DNA from: an uncultured Pelagibacteraceae bacterium
Lineage (GTDB): Bacteria; Pseudomonadota; Alphaproteobacteria; Pelagibacterales; Pelagibacteraceae
Assembly (NCBI GenBank): GCA_902526115.1
Contig: CABZJV010000008.1
Coordinates: 1 to 36,833, forward strand
Length of the DNA: 36,833 nucleotides
Direction of reading: 5' to 3'
This document shows, one piece after another, positions 1 through 6,913 of the stretch (its first letter is position 1; the number at the start of each line of letters is the position of its first letter). The notes beneath the pieces were generated by a model. The model had not been told where the DNA came from, made no database searches, and was given only the letters and a program-made list of their open reading frames with translations. Both the position numbers and the translations under genes were made by a program.

Positions 1-267
1 TTAGCTGATTTGCTTTTAATGTTTCTATATTTAGAGGTGCTAGCAATGGTGAGAGTTTTTTGGAACCAACAATCTATAAGTATTACCTTACCACTTCTTA
101 TTGCAATAACAGCTCTTGCACGATTTATTATTCTTCAAGGAAAAGAAATGGATCCTACAGCTCTTGTTTATGAAGCAGTTGCTATACTGTTGATTGCTGG
201 CGCAATTGTTGTTCTAAGATTAAGACATAGTGACAAACTAGGTCTGAAGAAAAAAAAATCTAGGTAG
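1..267 (+). CDS. psiE: PsiE-family membrane protein, 5' partial
   Basis: This is the C-terminal part of a small integral membrane protein, cut by the window edge; the frame is open back to base 1, so the true start lies upstream. The visible 89 residues hold about three hydrophobic helices. The stretch FLYLEVLAMVRVFW and the following ITALARFIIL resemble the phosphate-starvation-inducible PsiE family, whose biochemical role is unknown. A basic KKKKSR tail ends the protein, probably on the cytoplasmic side. The next gene starts 7 bases after the stop, so the two may be cotranscribed. The family call is from remembered similarity to E. coli PsiE. Confidence 0.7.
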   Translation, partial: LADLLLMFLYLEVLAMVRVFWNQQSISITLPLLIAITALARFIILQGKEMDPTALVYEAVAILLIAGAIVVLRLRHSDKLGLKKKKSR

Positions 268-274
268 TTTAAAT

Positions 275-1417
275 ATGTTATTTGAAGCTTCGAGGGCGAA
301 AGCCATTGAAAAACTAAATCACTTTATTGAAAATAATCTAACAGATTACTCTAAATTAAGAAATTTTGATCTTGGTCCAAAGGGTAGATCTAATGTCTCA
401 TGCTTATCACCTTACGTTACACATGGGATAGTGAGCGAAAAAGAAATAATAAAAAAATCTCTTGATAAATTTTCTTTCACTAAAAATGAAAAGTTTATCC
501 AAGAAGTTCTTTGGCGTACTTATTGGAAAGGCTGGCTAGAATTAAGACCAAATGTGTGGAGTGATTATTTAATAGAGCTAAAAAAAATAAGAGAAGGTTT
601 CAAAGATAACAAAGAATATTTAAATGCAATAGAAGGGAAAACAAACATTGAATGCTTTAATTTTTGGGTAAATGAACTAAAAGAAAATAACTACCTTCAT
701 AACCATACCAGAATGTGGTTTGCGAGTATCTGGATTTTTACTTTAGAATTACCATGGGAACTTGGTGCTGAATTTTTTATGCAAAATCTGTATGATGGAG
801 ATGCTGCATCTAACACCCTTGGTTGGAGATGGGTAGCTGGAATTCAAACACAAGGTAAACATTACCTAGCAAGTGAATGGAATATAAAAAAATTTACCAA
901 TAACAGGTTCCAAAATATCAAATTAAATGAGAACGCACCTCCAAAAGTTTCAAAAAAAACTTACTCAATAATTAAACAAGATTTTAGAAATCCGCAGGAT
1001 ATTGAGGAAAAAAATCTTGTAATGTTTGAGAACAATCTCTCATTTGAAATCACTGACTTTAAAGAAAATAACTTCAAAAAAATTTATATAGTTTCAAATA
1101 GAAATGAAACTAGATCAATAAAGCTTAGTGAAAAGTCAGTAAAATTTAAGTCTCTTTTGATAAATGATCAACAAGAAAGATTAAGAGATAATTCTATTGA
1201 TTGTGAAGTTATTGATATTAGTGAAATTAAAAATATTGAAAATTGTTACGGATTATATCCGGCTGTTGGTGAAAACTTAGATTATTTAAATTCAAACAAT
1301 ATTAAATTAGATTTTTTATACAGAAATCTTGATCAACTTTCTTGGCAATACTGTAACAAAGGTTTTTTTAACTTTAAAAATTATATTCCTAAAATAATTT
1401 CAGCCTTAAATAAATAA
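275..1417 (+). CDS. Photolyase/cryptochrome-like FAD-binding protein with the FAD domain first
   Basis: This 380-residue protein carries the FAD-binding helical domain of DNA photolyases, but without the usual N-terminal antenna domain. Visible motifs are WRTYWKGW near residue 80 (counterpart of the family WRELY-type motif), HNHTRMW near 142 and DGDAASNTLGWRW near 175 (counterpart of the flavin-contacting DxDxAxNxGxWQW). The last ~140 residues look alpha/beta and end in YPAVGENLDYL, then WQYCNKGFFNFK. I recall a similar tail in a subfamily annotated 'FAD-binding domain of DNA photolyase'. Blue-light sensing or DNA repair are both possible; activity is unproven. The ATG at 275 sits 7 bases after the psiE stop. 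Confidence 0.82.
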   Translation: MLFEASRAKAIEKLNHFIENNLTDYSKLRNFDLGPKGRSNVSCLSPYVTHGIVSEKEIIKKSLDKFSFTKNEKFIQEVLWRTYWKGWLELRPNVWSDYLIELKKIREGFKDNKEYLNAIEGKTNIECFNFWVNELKENNYLHNHTRMWFASIWIFTLELPWELGAEFFMQNLYDGDAASNTLGWRWVAGIQTQGKHYLASEWNIKKFTNNRFQNIKLNENAPPKVSKKTYSIIKQDFRNPQDIEEKNLVMFENNLSFEITDFKENNFKKIYIVSNRNETRSIKLSEKSVKFKSLLINDQQERLRDNSIDCEVIDISEIKNIENCYGLYPAVGENLDYLNSNNIKLDFLYRNLDQLSWQYCNKGFFNFKNYIPKIISALNK

Positions 1418-1430
1418 TTTATAAGAAGCT

Positions 1431-1823
1431 TTATTTGTATATTTTATCTACCTCAACTTGGTATCCTGCAACTAATTTATTATTTTGATTTGCTAAGCCA
1501 GCTACCTCAATCATTTCTTTTATCATTTTATCAGTTGCACCTTTTTTTTTAGCGGCTGCAGTATGAGATCTGATACAATACTCACAATTATTAGTAATAG
1601 ATACAGCCACATAAATAAGTTCTTTAGTTACAGGATCTAAAGCACCTTTTTTCATTATTTGTTTTAAACTATTCCAAGTTCTTTCAAGATTGTCTGGATT
1701 ATGAGCCAGCGACTTCCAAAAATTTGGAATTTTAGTTATCTTTCTGGTTTTTTTTATATCGTTAAAAACTTTTTTAACTTTTCCCTTAACATTTTTTTCA
1801 CTGGTAGTTTTAAATATGTACAT
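1431..1823 (-). CDS. AhpD/carboxymuconolactone decarboxylase-like protein
   Basis: This 130-residue protein belongs to the AhpD-like fold. The signature is NNCEYCIRSH near residues 77-86: a CxxC pair followed by His, as in the peroxidatic and proton-relay site of alkylhydroperoxidase AhpD. The following AAAKKKGAT and helical KEMIEVAG segments also fit. Members act as small peroxidases or related thiol enzymes in the cytoplasm; the physiological substrate cannot be read here. It is the last gene of the minus-strand operon that starts at the photolyase, 8 bases after the amidotransferase-like gene. It converges with the photolyase-like gene at 275-1417 with only 13 bases between stops, and no obvious terminator. 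Confidence 0.85.
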   Translation of the reverse strand: MYIFKTTSEKNVKGKVKKVFNDIKKTRKITKIPNFWKSLAHNPDNLERTWNSLKQIMKKGALDPVTKELIYVAVSITNNCEYCIRSHTAAAKKKGATDKMIKEMIEVAGLANQNNKLVAGYQVEVDKIYK

Positions 1824-1831
1824 ATTTTCTC

Positions 1832-2563
1832 CTATTTTGAATTAAGAATATCACCTTTAAATTTTGAATACAAAATTTTAGAGTAATTATTCATATTTTG
1901 CATGTTTGCTTGCGCCTCATTATCAAATTTTTCAAGGGCTCCCATTCCAAGTTGTTGCTTTAATGCTTTTTCATATTCTGGAACACATCCCCAATCTTTG
2001 ACGGTCGAGTCTTTTATTTCTATATGGAACTGAACTCCATAAGCATGGTTTTGATATTTAAAAATTTGATATTTTGTTATTGGAGATGATGCTAACAAAG
2101 TTATATCTTTAGAATTCTCTAATCCTTGAACCTCGTAAGAATGCCACTGTAAACTTTTTATTTCATCTGGAAAATTAGAAAATAATTTATCTTTACCTTT
2201 ATTTGCAGTAAATTTTATATCCATAATACCAATTTCTGGTTGCCTAGATTTGACTACCTTACCGCCAACCACCTCTCCCAATAACTGACAGCCAAGACAA
2301 AAGCCTAAATAAGGTTTTTTTAATTCTAGAACAAACTCCTTAATTCTTCTTTTTTCCTCAATTAGCCAAGGAAACTCTTGTACCATATGAGTATCCATTG
2401 GGCCCCCCATACAAAACATTCCATCATATTTGGTTAAATCTTTTGGAATTTTTTCACCTTCATCCAATTCTACAGTAGTTATTTTAACGCCATCAACTAA
2501 CATTAAATCTTTAATATAACCTGGGTCTTCTATTTTTATGTGTTGTAAAACAATTATATTCAC
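1832..2563 (-). CDS. Class I glutamine amidotransferase-like protein
   Basis: This 243-residue stand-alone GATase1-type domain resembles the amidotransferase domain of GMP synthase. The nucleophile elbow GFCLGCQLLG lies near residues 86-95, with the expected catalytic Cys followed by a second Cys. The His-Glu part of the triad is visible as GVQFHIEI near residue 175. MGGPMDTH near residue 52 matches the oxyanion-forming GGP segment. There is no synthetase domain, so the ammonia acceptor is unknown; related stand-alone proteins hydrolyse gamma-glutamyl compounds. The gene starts 47 bases after the Cys-rich gene and is followed 8 bases later by the AhpD-like gene. Confidence 0.85.
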   Translation of the reverse strand: MNIIVLQHIKIEDPGYIKDLMLVDGVKITTVELDEGEKIPKDLTKYDGMFCMGGPMDTHMVQEFPWLIEEKRRIKEFVLELKKPYLGFCLGCQLLGEVVGGKVVKSRQPEIGIMDIKFTANKGKDKLFSNFPDEIKSLQWHSYEVQGLENSKDITLLASSPITKYQIFKYQNHAYGVQFHIEIKDSTVKDWGCVPEYEKALKQQLGMGALEKFDNEAQANMQNMNNYSKILYSKFKGDILNSK

Positions 2564-2610
2564 TAATATAAGCTTAACTTAGATCACATCTTCGAACAAA
2601 TTAAATATTA

Positions 2611-3300
2611 TTATCTGGCAAGCTTTATGAAAATATCACCCATTCCTCTTTCTAAGTTTTCCAAAGGAGTATTATTTCTTAATTCACAAAATCTTCCTGT
2701 TACTTGATGAGTTTTAACAAAATCAATTTCATCTTTACTGCAACTTCTTCCGTTATGTAATAACCCAATTACTATTCTGCCATTGAGACTATAAACCTGT
2801 TTATTGTTGATTTTTACACCATCGCAAAAATAATTTTTGTTTACTCGATTAGGGAAGTCTTGTTTATTACAAGGATTTTTAATTGTAAAAACATAAAATT
2901 CTTGCAAACCATCAATGAATTTATATTTCATTTTTTCAACTTCGGAATATTTCATTATATCACAAGAACAAGGGATACAGCATTTATAATAATCTCCACA
3001 AATTTTTTTATTAGTGTTACTTTCATTAGCAAATAAAAAATCTGGTTCACTATCAGGATCAATTAATGATCCCGAAACTGCACAGTATAATTTATTAAAT
3101 TCTACAAAATCTTTATAAGTAATTTCTTTATCTATAATATATTTAAAAAATTTAGGTCCTGCTGCGTTTCTATTTTGATCAGGAAATATTCTAGACCAAT
3201 CAGTTATTAACTCTTTGTAATAGTTTTTTTCTTCTGCAATTGTTTCAAATTGAAATAATACAAAAAATATTAAAAAAAATTGATATAAAGTTTTTTTCAT
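2611..3300 (-). CDS. Secreted Cys-rich protein of unknown function
   Basis: I do not recognise this 229-residue protein. Residues 1-22 form a signal peptide: KK, then a hydrophobic core, then a likely cleavage after ETIA. The mature part holds ten cysteines, an even number, which fits disulfide bonding in the periplasm. Five sit together around residues 99-111 in ICGDYYKCCIPCSC, including a vicinal CC pair; the rest are spread through the C-terminal half (NPC, FCDG, RSCSK, RFCEL). Its ATG overlaps the stop of the upstream VCBS/ASPIC gene as ATGA, so the two are probably translationally coupled and may work together outside the inner membrane. Heme or metal binding by the Cys cluster is possible but unproven. 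Confidence 0.75.
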   Translation of the reverse strand: MKKTLYQFFLIFFVLFQFETIAEEKNYYKELITDWSRIFPDQNRNAAGPKFFKYIIDKEITYKDFVEFNKLYCAVSGSLIDPDSEPDFLFANESNTNKKICGDYYKCCIPCSCDIMKYSEVEKMKYKFIDGLQEFYVFTIKNPCNKQDFPNRVNKNYFCDGVKINNKQVYSLNGRIVIGLLHNGRSCSKDEIDFVKTHQVTGRFCELRNNTPLENLERGMGDIFIKLAR

Positions 3301-4739
3301 TTCTGTTTTACGGTCACTGTTTGGTCTAACTTGGTAATTTTAATCAAATCTTTAGTACCGTTAGTCCACCTAACTTCTACTTTAAAATCACTTTCATTTT
3401 TTCTAATTCCATAATGTGCCACAGGCTCCATTTGACACAAATAACCTGAGCCAGCATCTATAGTTTTTGAGTGTTTTCTTTGATTAGTAAGCAACGTAAC
3501 AGTTGCTCCTCTTGCTGGAGCACCATATTTATTAATAGGCTTAATTCTTAAATATTTACTTTGTTTACTAACTTTTGCTTTATACAAAGTTAATGTTTGT
3601 TCTCTACTTTCACCTCGAGAGACTAATAATTCTAGAATTCCATCATTATCAATATCGGCAACTGCAGCTCCGGTACCATACCCATCAGGTTCAAGTGCAA
3701 TTTCTAATTTTATTTCCTCAAATCTCCCATTTTCTCTTATCTTAAATAGCTTATTAGGCTCTGCTATGTTGTTCATAAAAACTTCATCGTAACCATCGTT
3801 ATCAAAATCGGCAGAAATAATGGTACGAATTCGAGAAGGTTTATCAAATTTACTGCTACCTATATCTTTAAATTGATCATTTTTTAATACATAAGCTCTA
3901 TGATAGCCCTGCCAGTTTCCACTTATTATATCTAGCCTTCCTCGATACATAATATCTGCTAACGCAGTCCCTCTCCCGTTCTGAATCACATCGTCCACCC
4001 GATAATCAAATGCTACATCCTCAAAAACACCATCGTTATTTTTAAGTAGAAAATTTGCACCTCTCTCATTAGCTGCAAAAATATCAGATCTATCAGTTAA
4101 AATGTGCCCTGAGACAACTGCCCTTCCACCTGTAATTTTATCTAAATTCAAATTAGCTGATTTATCTTTTATTATTTTGTCTTCTATCTCATAAAACCTT
4201 GTTGGACCTCCGTAATTAGAAACGTAAACACCATATTCTCCATCACCTTTCCTATCCACACAAGCAACGGACCTACCAGCTGTTAAATTTAAATCCTCCT
4301 TATTTATATCAATTTCAAACATATCTAAAAACTTATTTCCTTCTAAATCTATAAGTCTATCAGAGTATTTTTTTGTTCCACTGTAAGTATCTGTATTAAG
4401 AAAATATATTTCTTCATATCCGTCTTTATCGACATCACATGCGGCAACTCCTATAGATTTTCTAAACTCATCTGAGAATACATCTTGATCAGCAATGTTA
4501 ATCAAATTTTCATCCCTATATGATAAAGCTAGATTTGAATATCCAAATCCTGTAACTATAAATTCATATTTGCCATCTTTATCGATATCTGTAACAGAAA
4601 TGCCGTAACTAAGTCTTTTTGGATTATCTACAATTTTATCAGTTATATCCTCAAAAAAATCAGCATTAACAATGTTAGGTATTATTAAAACGACTAAAAT
4701 TATTATTTTTTTTAAAAAATTTGACAAACTACTTTTCAT
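3297..4739 (-). CDS. Secreted VCBS/FG-GAP repeat protein with ASPIC/UnbV C-terminus
   Basis: This 480-residue protein has an N-terminal signal peptide (hydrophobic core at about residues 8-26, ending VNA). A beta-propeller of FG-GAP/VCBS repeats follows, marked by integrin-like calcium loops: DIDKDGKYE, DVDKDGYEE, DFDNDGYDE and DIDNDGILE. The last ~90 residues match the ASPIC/UnbV domain seen in CRTAC1-like proteins, with the NKYGAPARGATV segment and a VRWTNG strand. The fold suggests calcium-stabilised binding in the periplasm or at the surface; no catalytic residues are evident. Its start overlaps the DUF4174 gene by 11 bases and its stop overlaps the Cys-rich gene by 4, so all three are likely coupled. 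Confidence 0.85.
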   Translation of the reverse strand: MKSSLSNFLKKIIILVVLIIPNIVNADFFEDITDKIVDNPKRLSYGISVTDIDKDGKYEFIVTGFGYSNLALSYRDENLINIADQDVFSDEFRKSIGVAACDVDKDGYEEIYFLNTDTYSGTKKYSDRLIDLEGNKFLDMFEIDINKEDLNLTAGRSVACVDRKGDGEYGVYVSNYGGPTRFYEIEDKIIKDKSANLNLDKITGGRAVVSGHILTDRSDIFAANERGANFLLKNNDGVFEDVAFDYRVDDVIQNGRGTALADIMYRGRLDIISGNWQGYHRAYVLKNDQFKDIGSSKFDKPSRIRTIISADFDNDGYDEVFMNNIAEPNKLFKIRENGRFEEIKLEIALEPDGYGTGAAVADIDNDGILELLVSRGESREQTLTLYKAKVSKQSKYLRIKPINKYGAPARGATVTLLTNQRKHSKTIDAGSGYLCQMEPVAHYGIRKNESDFKVEVRWTNGTKDLIKITKLDQTVTVKQK

Positions 4740-5262
4740 TTTTTTTTCTCTTATATTTTTTTAACCAATCGTCAAATACTTTTATAGCGCCCTCCATATC
4801 TTTAGTTTTGTTTGGATGATTATTTGCTCTACCCAGCATGGTCGAAACTACATTTACTTGATACTTTGTAGATCGATTTTTAATTGTATTAATTGTAAAT
4901 AAAGCTTTTTCTTTATTTTTAAATCCCAATCCTGATGTTGTGGTTTTGGGATTATAATCCGAATATAAAGATAAATTAATTGGTCTAATTTTTTTACCTA
5001 ATGGCATCTTATCAATTATTTCGAAAACTAGTTTGGGATTTAAATTATTCATTATTTTTTTTGATTTTCCATCGAAACCAATAAGATTTATTGAAAAAGT
5101 TTTGTTTTTATTTGATTTACAAATTAATTTTACATATCTTTTATGGAATTCTTTAATCTTGCTTTGATATATTTTTTTTACTTTTTGATATGATTGGTCT
5201 TTAAAATTTGGCGTAATTACCAATAAAATTCTACTTTTCCATTTATATTTTTCCAAATTCAT
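4729..5262 (-). CDS. DUF4174-domain protein with an extra C-terminal helical domain
   Basis: This 177-residue protein begins like the DUF4174 family, with LEKYKWKSRILLVITPN at residues 3-19, a GFDGKSKK loop near 63, and EIIDKMPLGKK near 81-91 (counterpart of the family's IDxMPxRxxE end). DUF4174 has a thioredoxin-like outline without a CxxC, and none is present here. Residues ~93-177 form a second, basic, helical module (SGLGFKNKEKAL, YQVNVVSTMLGRANNHP) that I cannot assign with confidence; a loose likeness to DUF3175 is possible. No signal peptide is visible, although many DUF4174 proteins have one. The ATG overlaps the stop of the DUF2256 gene as ATGA. Confidence 0.75.
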   Translation of the reverse strand: MNLEKYKWKSRILLVITPNFKDQSYQKVKKIYQSKIKEFHKRYVKLICKSNKNKTFSINLIGFDGKSKKIMNNLNPKLVFEIIDKMPLGKKIRPINLSLYSDYNPKTTTSGLGFKNKEKALFTINTIKNRSTKYQVNVVSTMLGRANNHPNKTKDMEGAIKVFDDWLKKYKRKKNEK

Positions 5263-5396
5263 GTTTGAATTTTTTTATTAGAACATCTTTTTGAGCAGTA
5301 TTTGACTTTTTCCCAGTTTAACTTCCATTTTTTTCTCCATATAAATGGCCTTTGACAAACTATACAAATTTTAACGGGCAGATTTTCCTTCTTCAC
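5259..5396 (-). CDS. DUF2256 zinc-ribbon micro-protein (GTG start)
   Basis: A 45-residue protein reads on the minus strand from GTG at 5396 to TGA at 5259. It matches DUF2256: a KENLPVKICIVCQRPF start, then WRKKWKLNW, then VKYCSKRC. The two CxxC-type pairs (C11/C14, C34/C38) would bind one zinc. The GTG shares its G with the TAG stop of the photolyase (TAGTG), and its TGA overlaps the next gene's ATG (ATGA), so start and end are fixed by context. DUF2256 genes are, as I recall, often found beside photolyase/cryptochrome genes. The function is unknown; nucleic-acid binding or help for the photolyase are possibilities. It is easily missed because of its length and GTG start. Confidence 0.88.
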   Translation of the reverse strand: MKKENLPVKICIVCQRPFIWRKKWKLNWEKVKYCSKRCSNKKIQT

Positions 5397-6886
5397 TATG
5401 CAGTATTTTGTTTAATAAATTTTTCAGCTTCAGATAAAATTAATTTTTTTCTATCTACTTTCATTTTATCAAATATTCTAACCATCATAGATAAGCGTGG
5501 ATTTTTAAGAAAAAATTTTCTATTTCTATCTATAAATCTCCAATAAAGACCATCCATTGTATTACACCACTCACCTTTTTTGAAATCCATCATTTTCATA
5601 AAATATGCCGATCCACATATATAAGGCTTTGTTGCAAAAATACCTCCATCACTAAACAATCCCATCCCGTAAACGTTTGGAACCATCACCCAGTCTGATG
5701 AGTCTACAAACATTTCCATAAACCATTTATAAACAATTCTAGGTTTGATCTCACACAGGTTCATAATATTGGATAAAATCATTAATCTTTCTATATGATG
5801 AGACCAACCATGATTAACAGCATTCTTAATTGCATAGTCTAATGGTGGTAGACCTGTACTTCCTTCATACCAAGAGTTTTTCATTTTTCTATTTTGTTTA
5901 AAGAAATTTCTAGTTTCCATTTCTTTAGAATAACCTTGATAAATTCCTCGCATAAATTCTCTCCAACCAATTAGCTGACGTATGTAACCTTCAAGAGAAT
6001 TCATTCTAATTTTATTTTTTTTGTGAAATTCTAAAACTTTTTGAATTATGAATTCAGGTGTTATTAATCCAAGATTTATATAAGGACTTAAAGCACTGTG
6101 AAAAAGAATGTTATCTTTTTGATCTACAGCATCTTCATAATCACCAAATAAATTTGATTTATCTTTCATAAAAAAATTCAAAAGTTTGATAACATCATCA
6201 TACTCTGTAGCAAACCAAAAGTTATCTGTACTACCTGGATGATCCTTAAATAGTTTTTCAATAATAGGTTTTAATTTTTTGGTATGGTTTGTTTCAGTAA
6301 TTTTAGGAAATTTAGGTATTGAAATATTTTTAGGTAATTTATTTCTATTATCTTCATCAAAACTCCACTTACCACCGATAGGATTTCCGTCAGAACCCAT
6401 TAATATTCCAGATTTTTTTCTTACATCTTTGTAGAAAGTTGCCATAAATGGTTTTTTTGAATTACCTAGATATTTTTTAAATTCTTCACGAGAATTTAAA
6501 AACATTGGTGTTTGAATAATATTCCAATCAATCTTCTCTTTTTTAAAAAACATGAAAATCTTTTGTTCAAAAGGCTTGTCTTCTATCTCGAAACTAGAAA
6601 CTTCTTTAATTTTTTTTTGGTTAATTATTTTTTTTAATTTTTTTAAATAATCTTCGCTAAATTCTTTGTCTTCAATTTTAGAATATTCTAATTTAAATTT
6701 ATTTTTCTTAAGACTATCTGCATAAGACCGCATAGATGACAAAAACAACAGAATTTTTTGCTTATGGTGTTTTTCATAAGTACATAAACCTTTATCTTCT
6801 GCCATAAAAAACGTATGGTCTTTTTTGAAGCGGTCGATGTATTTTATTGGAAATAATTGATTACCAAGTATAAAAAATAACTTCAT
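5396..6886 (-). CDS. Photolyase-related protein, FeS-BCP/PhrB-like, probably without the Fe-S cluster
   Basis: This 496-residue protein has the two-domain plan of the bacterial (6-4)/FeS-BCP photolyase family: an N-terminal alpha/beta domain starting FFILGNQLFP, then an FAD helical domain with RQLIGWREFMRGIY near 310, WSHHIERLMILSN near 363-375, DWVMVPNVYGM near 400 and FATKPY near 417. In Agrobacterium PhrB four cysteines (350, 438, 441, 454) hold a 4Fe-4S cluster. Here the TGxxC position reads TGLPP (about residue 348), and the DYCxxC segment is shortened to MMDFKKGEW. Only the last Cys (GEWC, about 441) remains, so the cluster is probably lost. It heads the seven-gene minus-strand operon and is divergent from the SDR gene by 27 bases. 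Confidence 0.88.
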   Translation of the reverse strand: MKLFFILGNQLFPIKYIDRFKKDHTFFMAEDKGLCTYEKHHKQKILLFLSSMRSYADSLKKNKFKLEYSKIEDKEFSEDYLKKLKKIINQKKIKEVSSFEIEDKPFEQKIFMFFKKEKIDWNIIQTPMFLNSREEFKKYLGNSKKPFMATFYKDVRKKSGILMGSDGNPIGGKWSFDEDNRNKLPKNISIPKFPKITETNHTKKLKPIIEKLFKDHPGSTDNFWFATEYDDVIKLLNFFMKDKSNLFGDYEDAVDQKDNILFHSALSPYINLGLITPEFIIQKVLEFHKKNKIRMNSLEGYIRQLIGWREFMRGIYQGYSKEMETRNFFKQNRKMKNSWYEGSTGLPPLDYAIKNAVNHGWSHHIERLMILSNIMNLCEIKPRIVYKWFMEMFVDSSDWVMVPNVYGMGLFSDGGIFATKPYICGSAYFMKMMDFKKGEWCNTMDGLYWRFIDRNRKFFLKNPRLSMMVRIFDKMKVDRKKLILSEAEKFIKQNTA

Positions 6887-6913
6887 AGTTAAATATAACT
6901 AATAAAATTTTTA
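6887..6913. promoter_or_regulatory. Very short divergent intergenic with a GTTA-N4-TAAC dyad
   Basis: Only 27 bases separate the ATG codons of the photolyase (minus) and SDR (plus) genes. They contain the perfect dyad GTTAAATATAAC at 6888-6899, directly before the photolyase start. The space is too small for two ordinary promoters plus leaders, so either the transcripts are nearly leaderless or the promoters lie inside the opposing coding regions. A regulator site is a guess. Confidence 0.3.

Noticed and set aside
1418..1430. Bidirectional terminator between the convergent genes
   Set aside because: The gap is 13 bases and shows no stable GC-containing hairpin.
5352..5546. Plus-strand 64-residue frame over the photolyase 3' end and the DUF2256 gene
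   Set aside because: It lies opposite two well-supported genes and has no recognisable motif.
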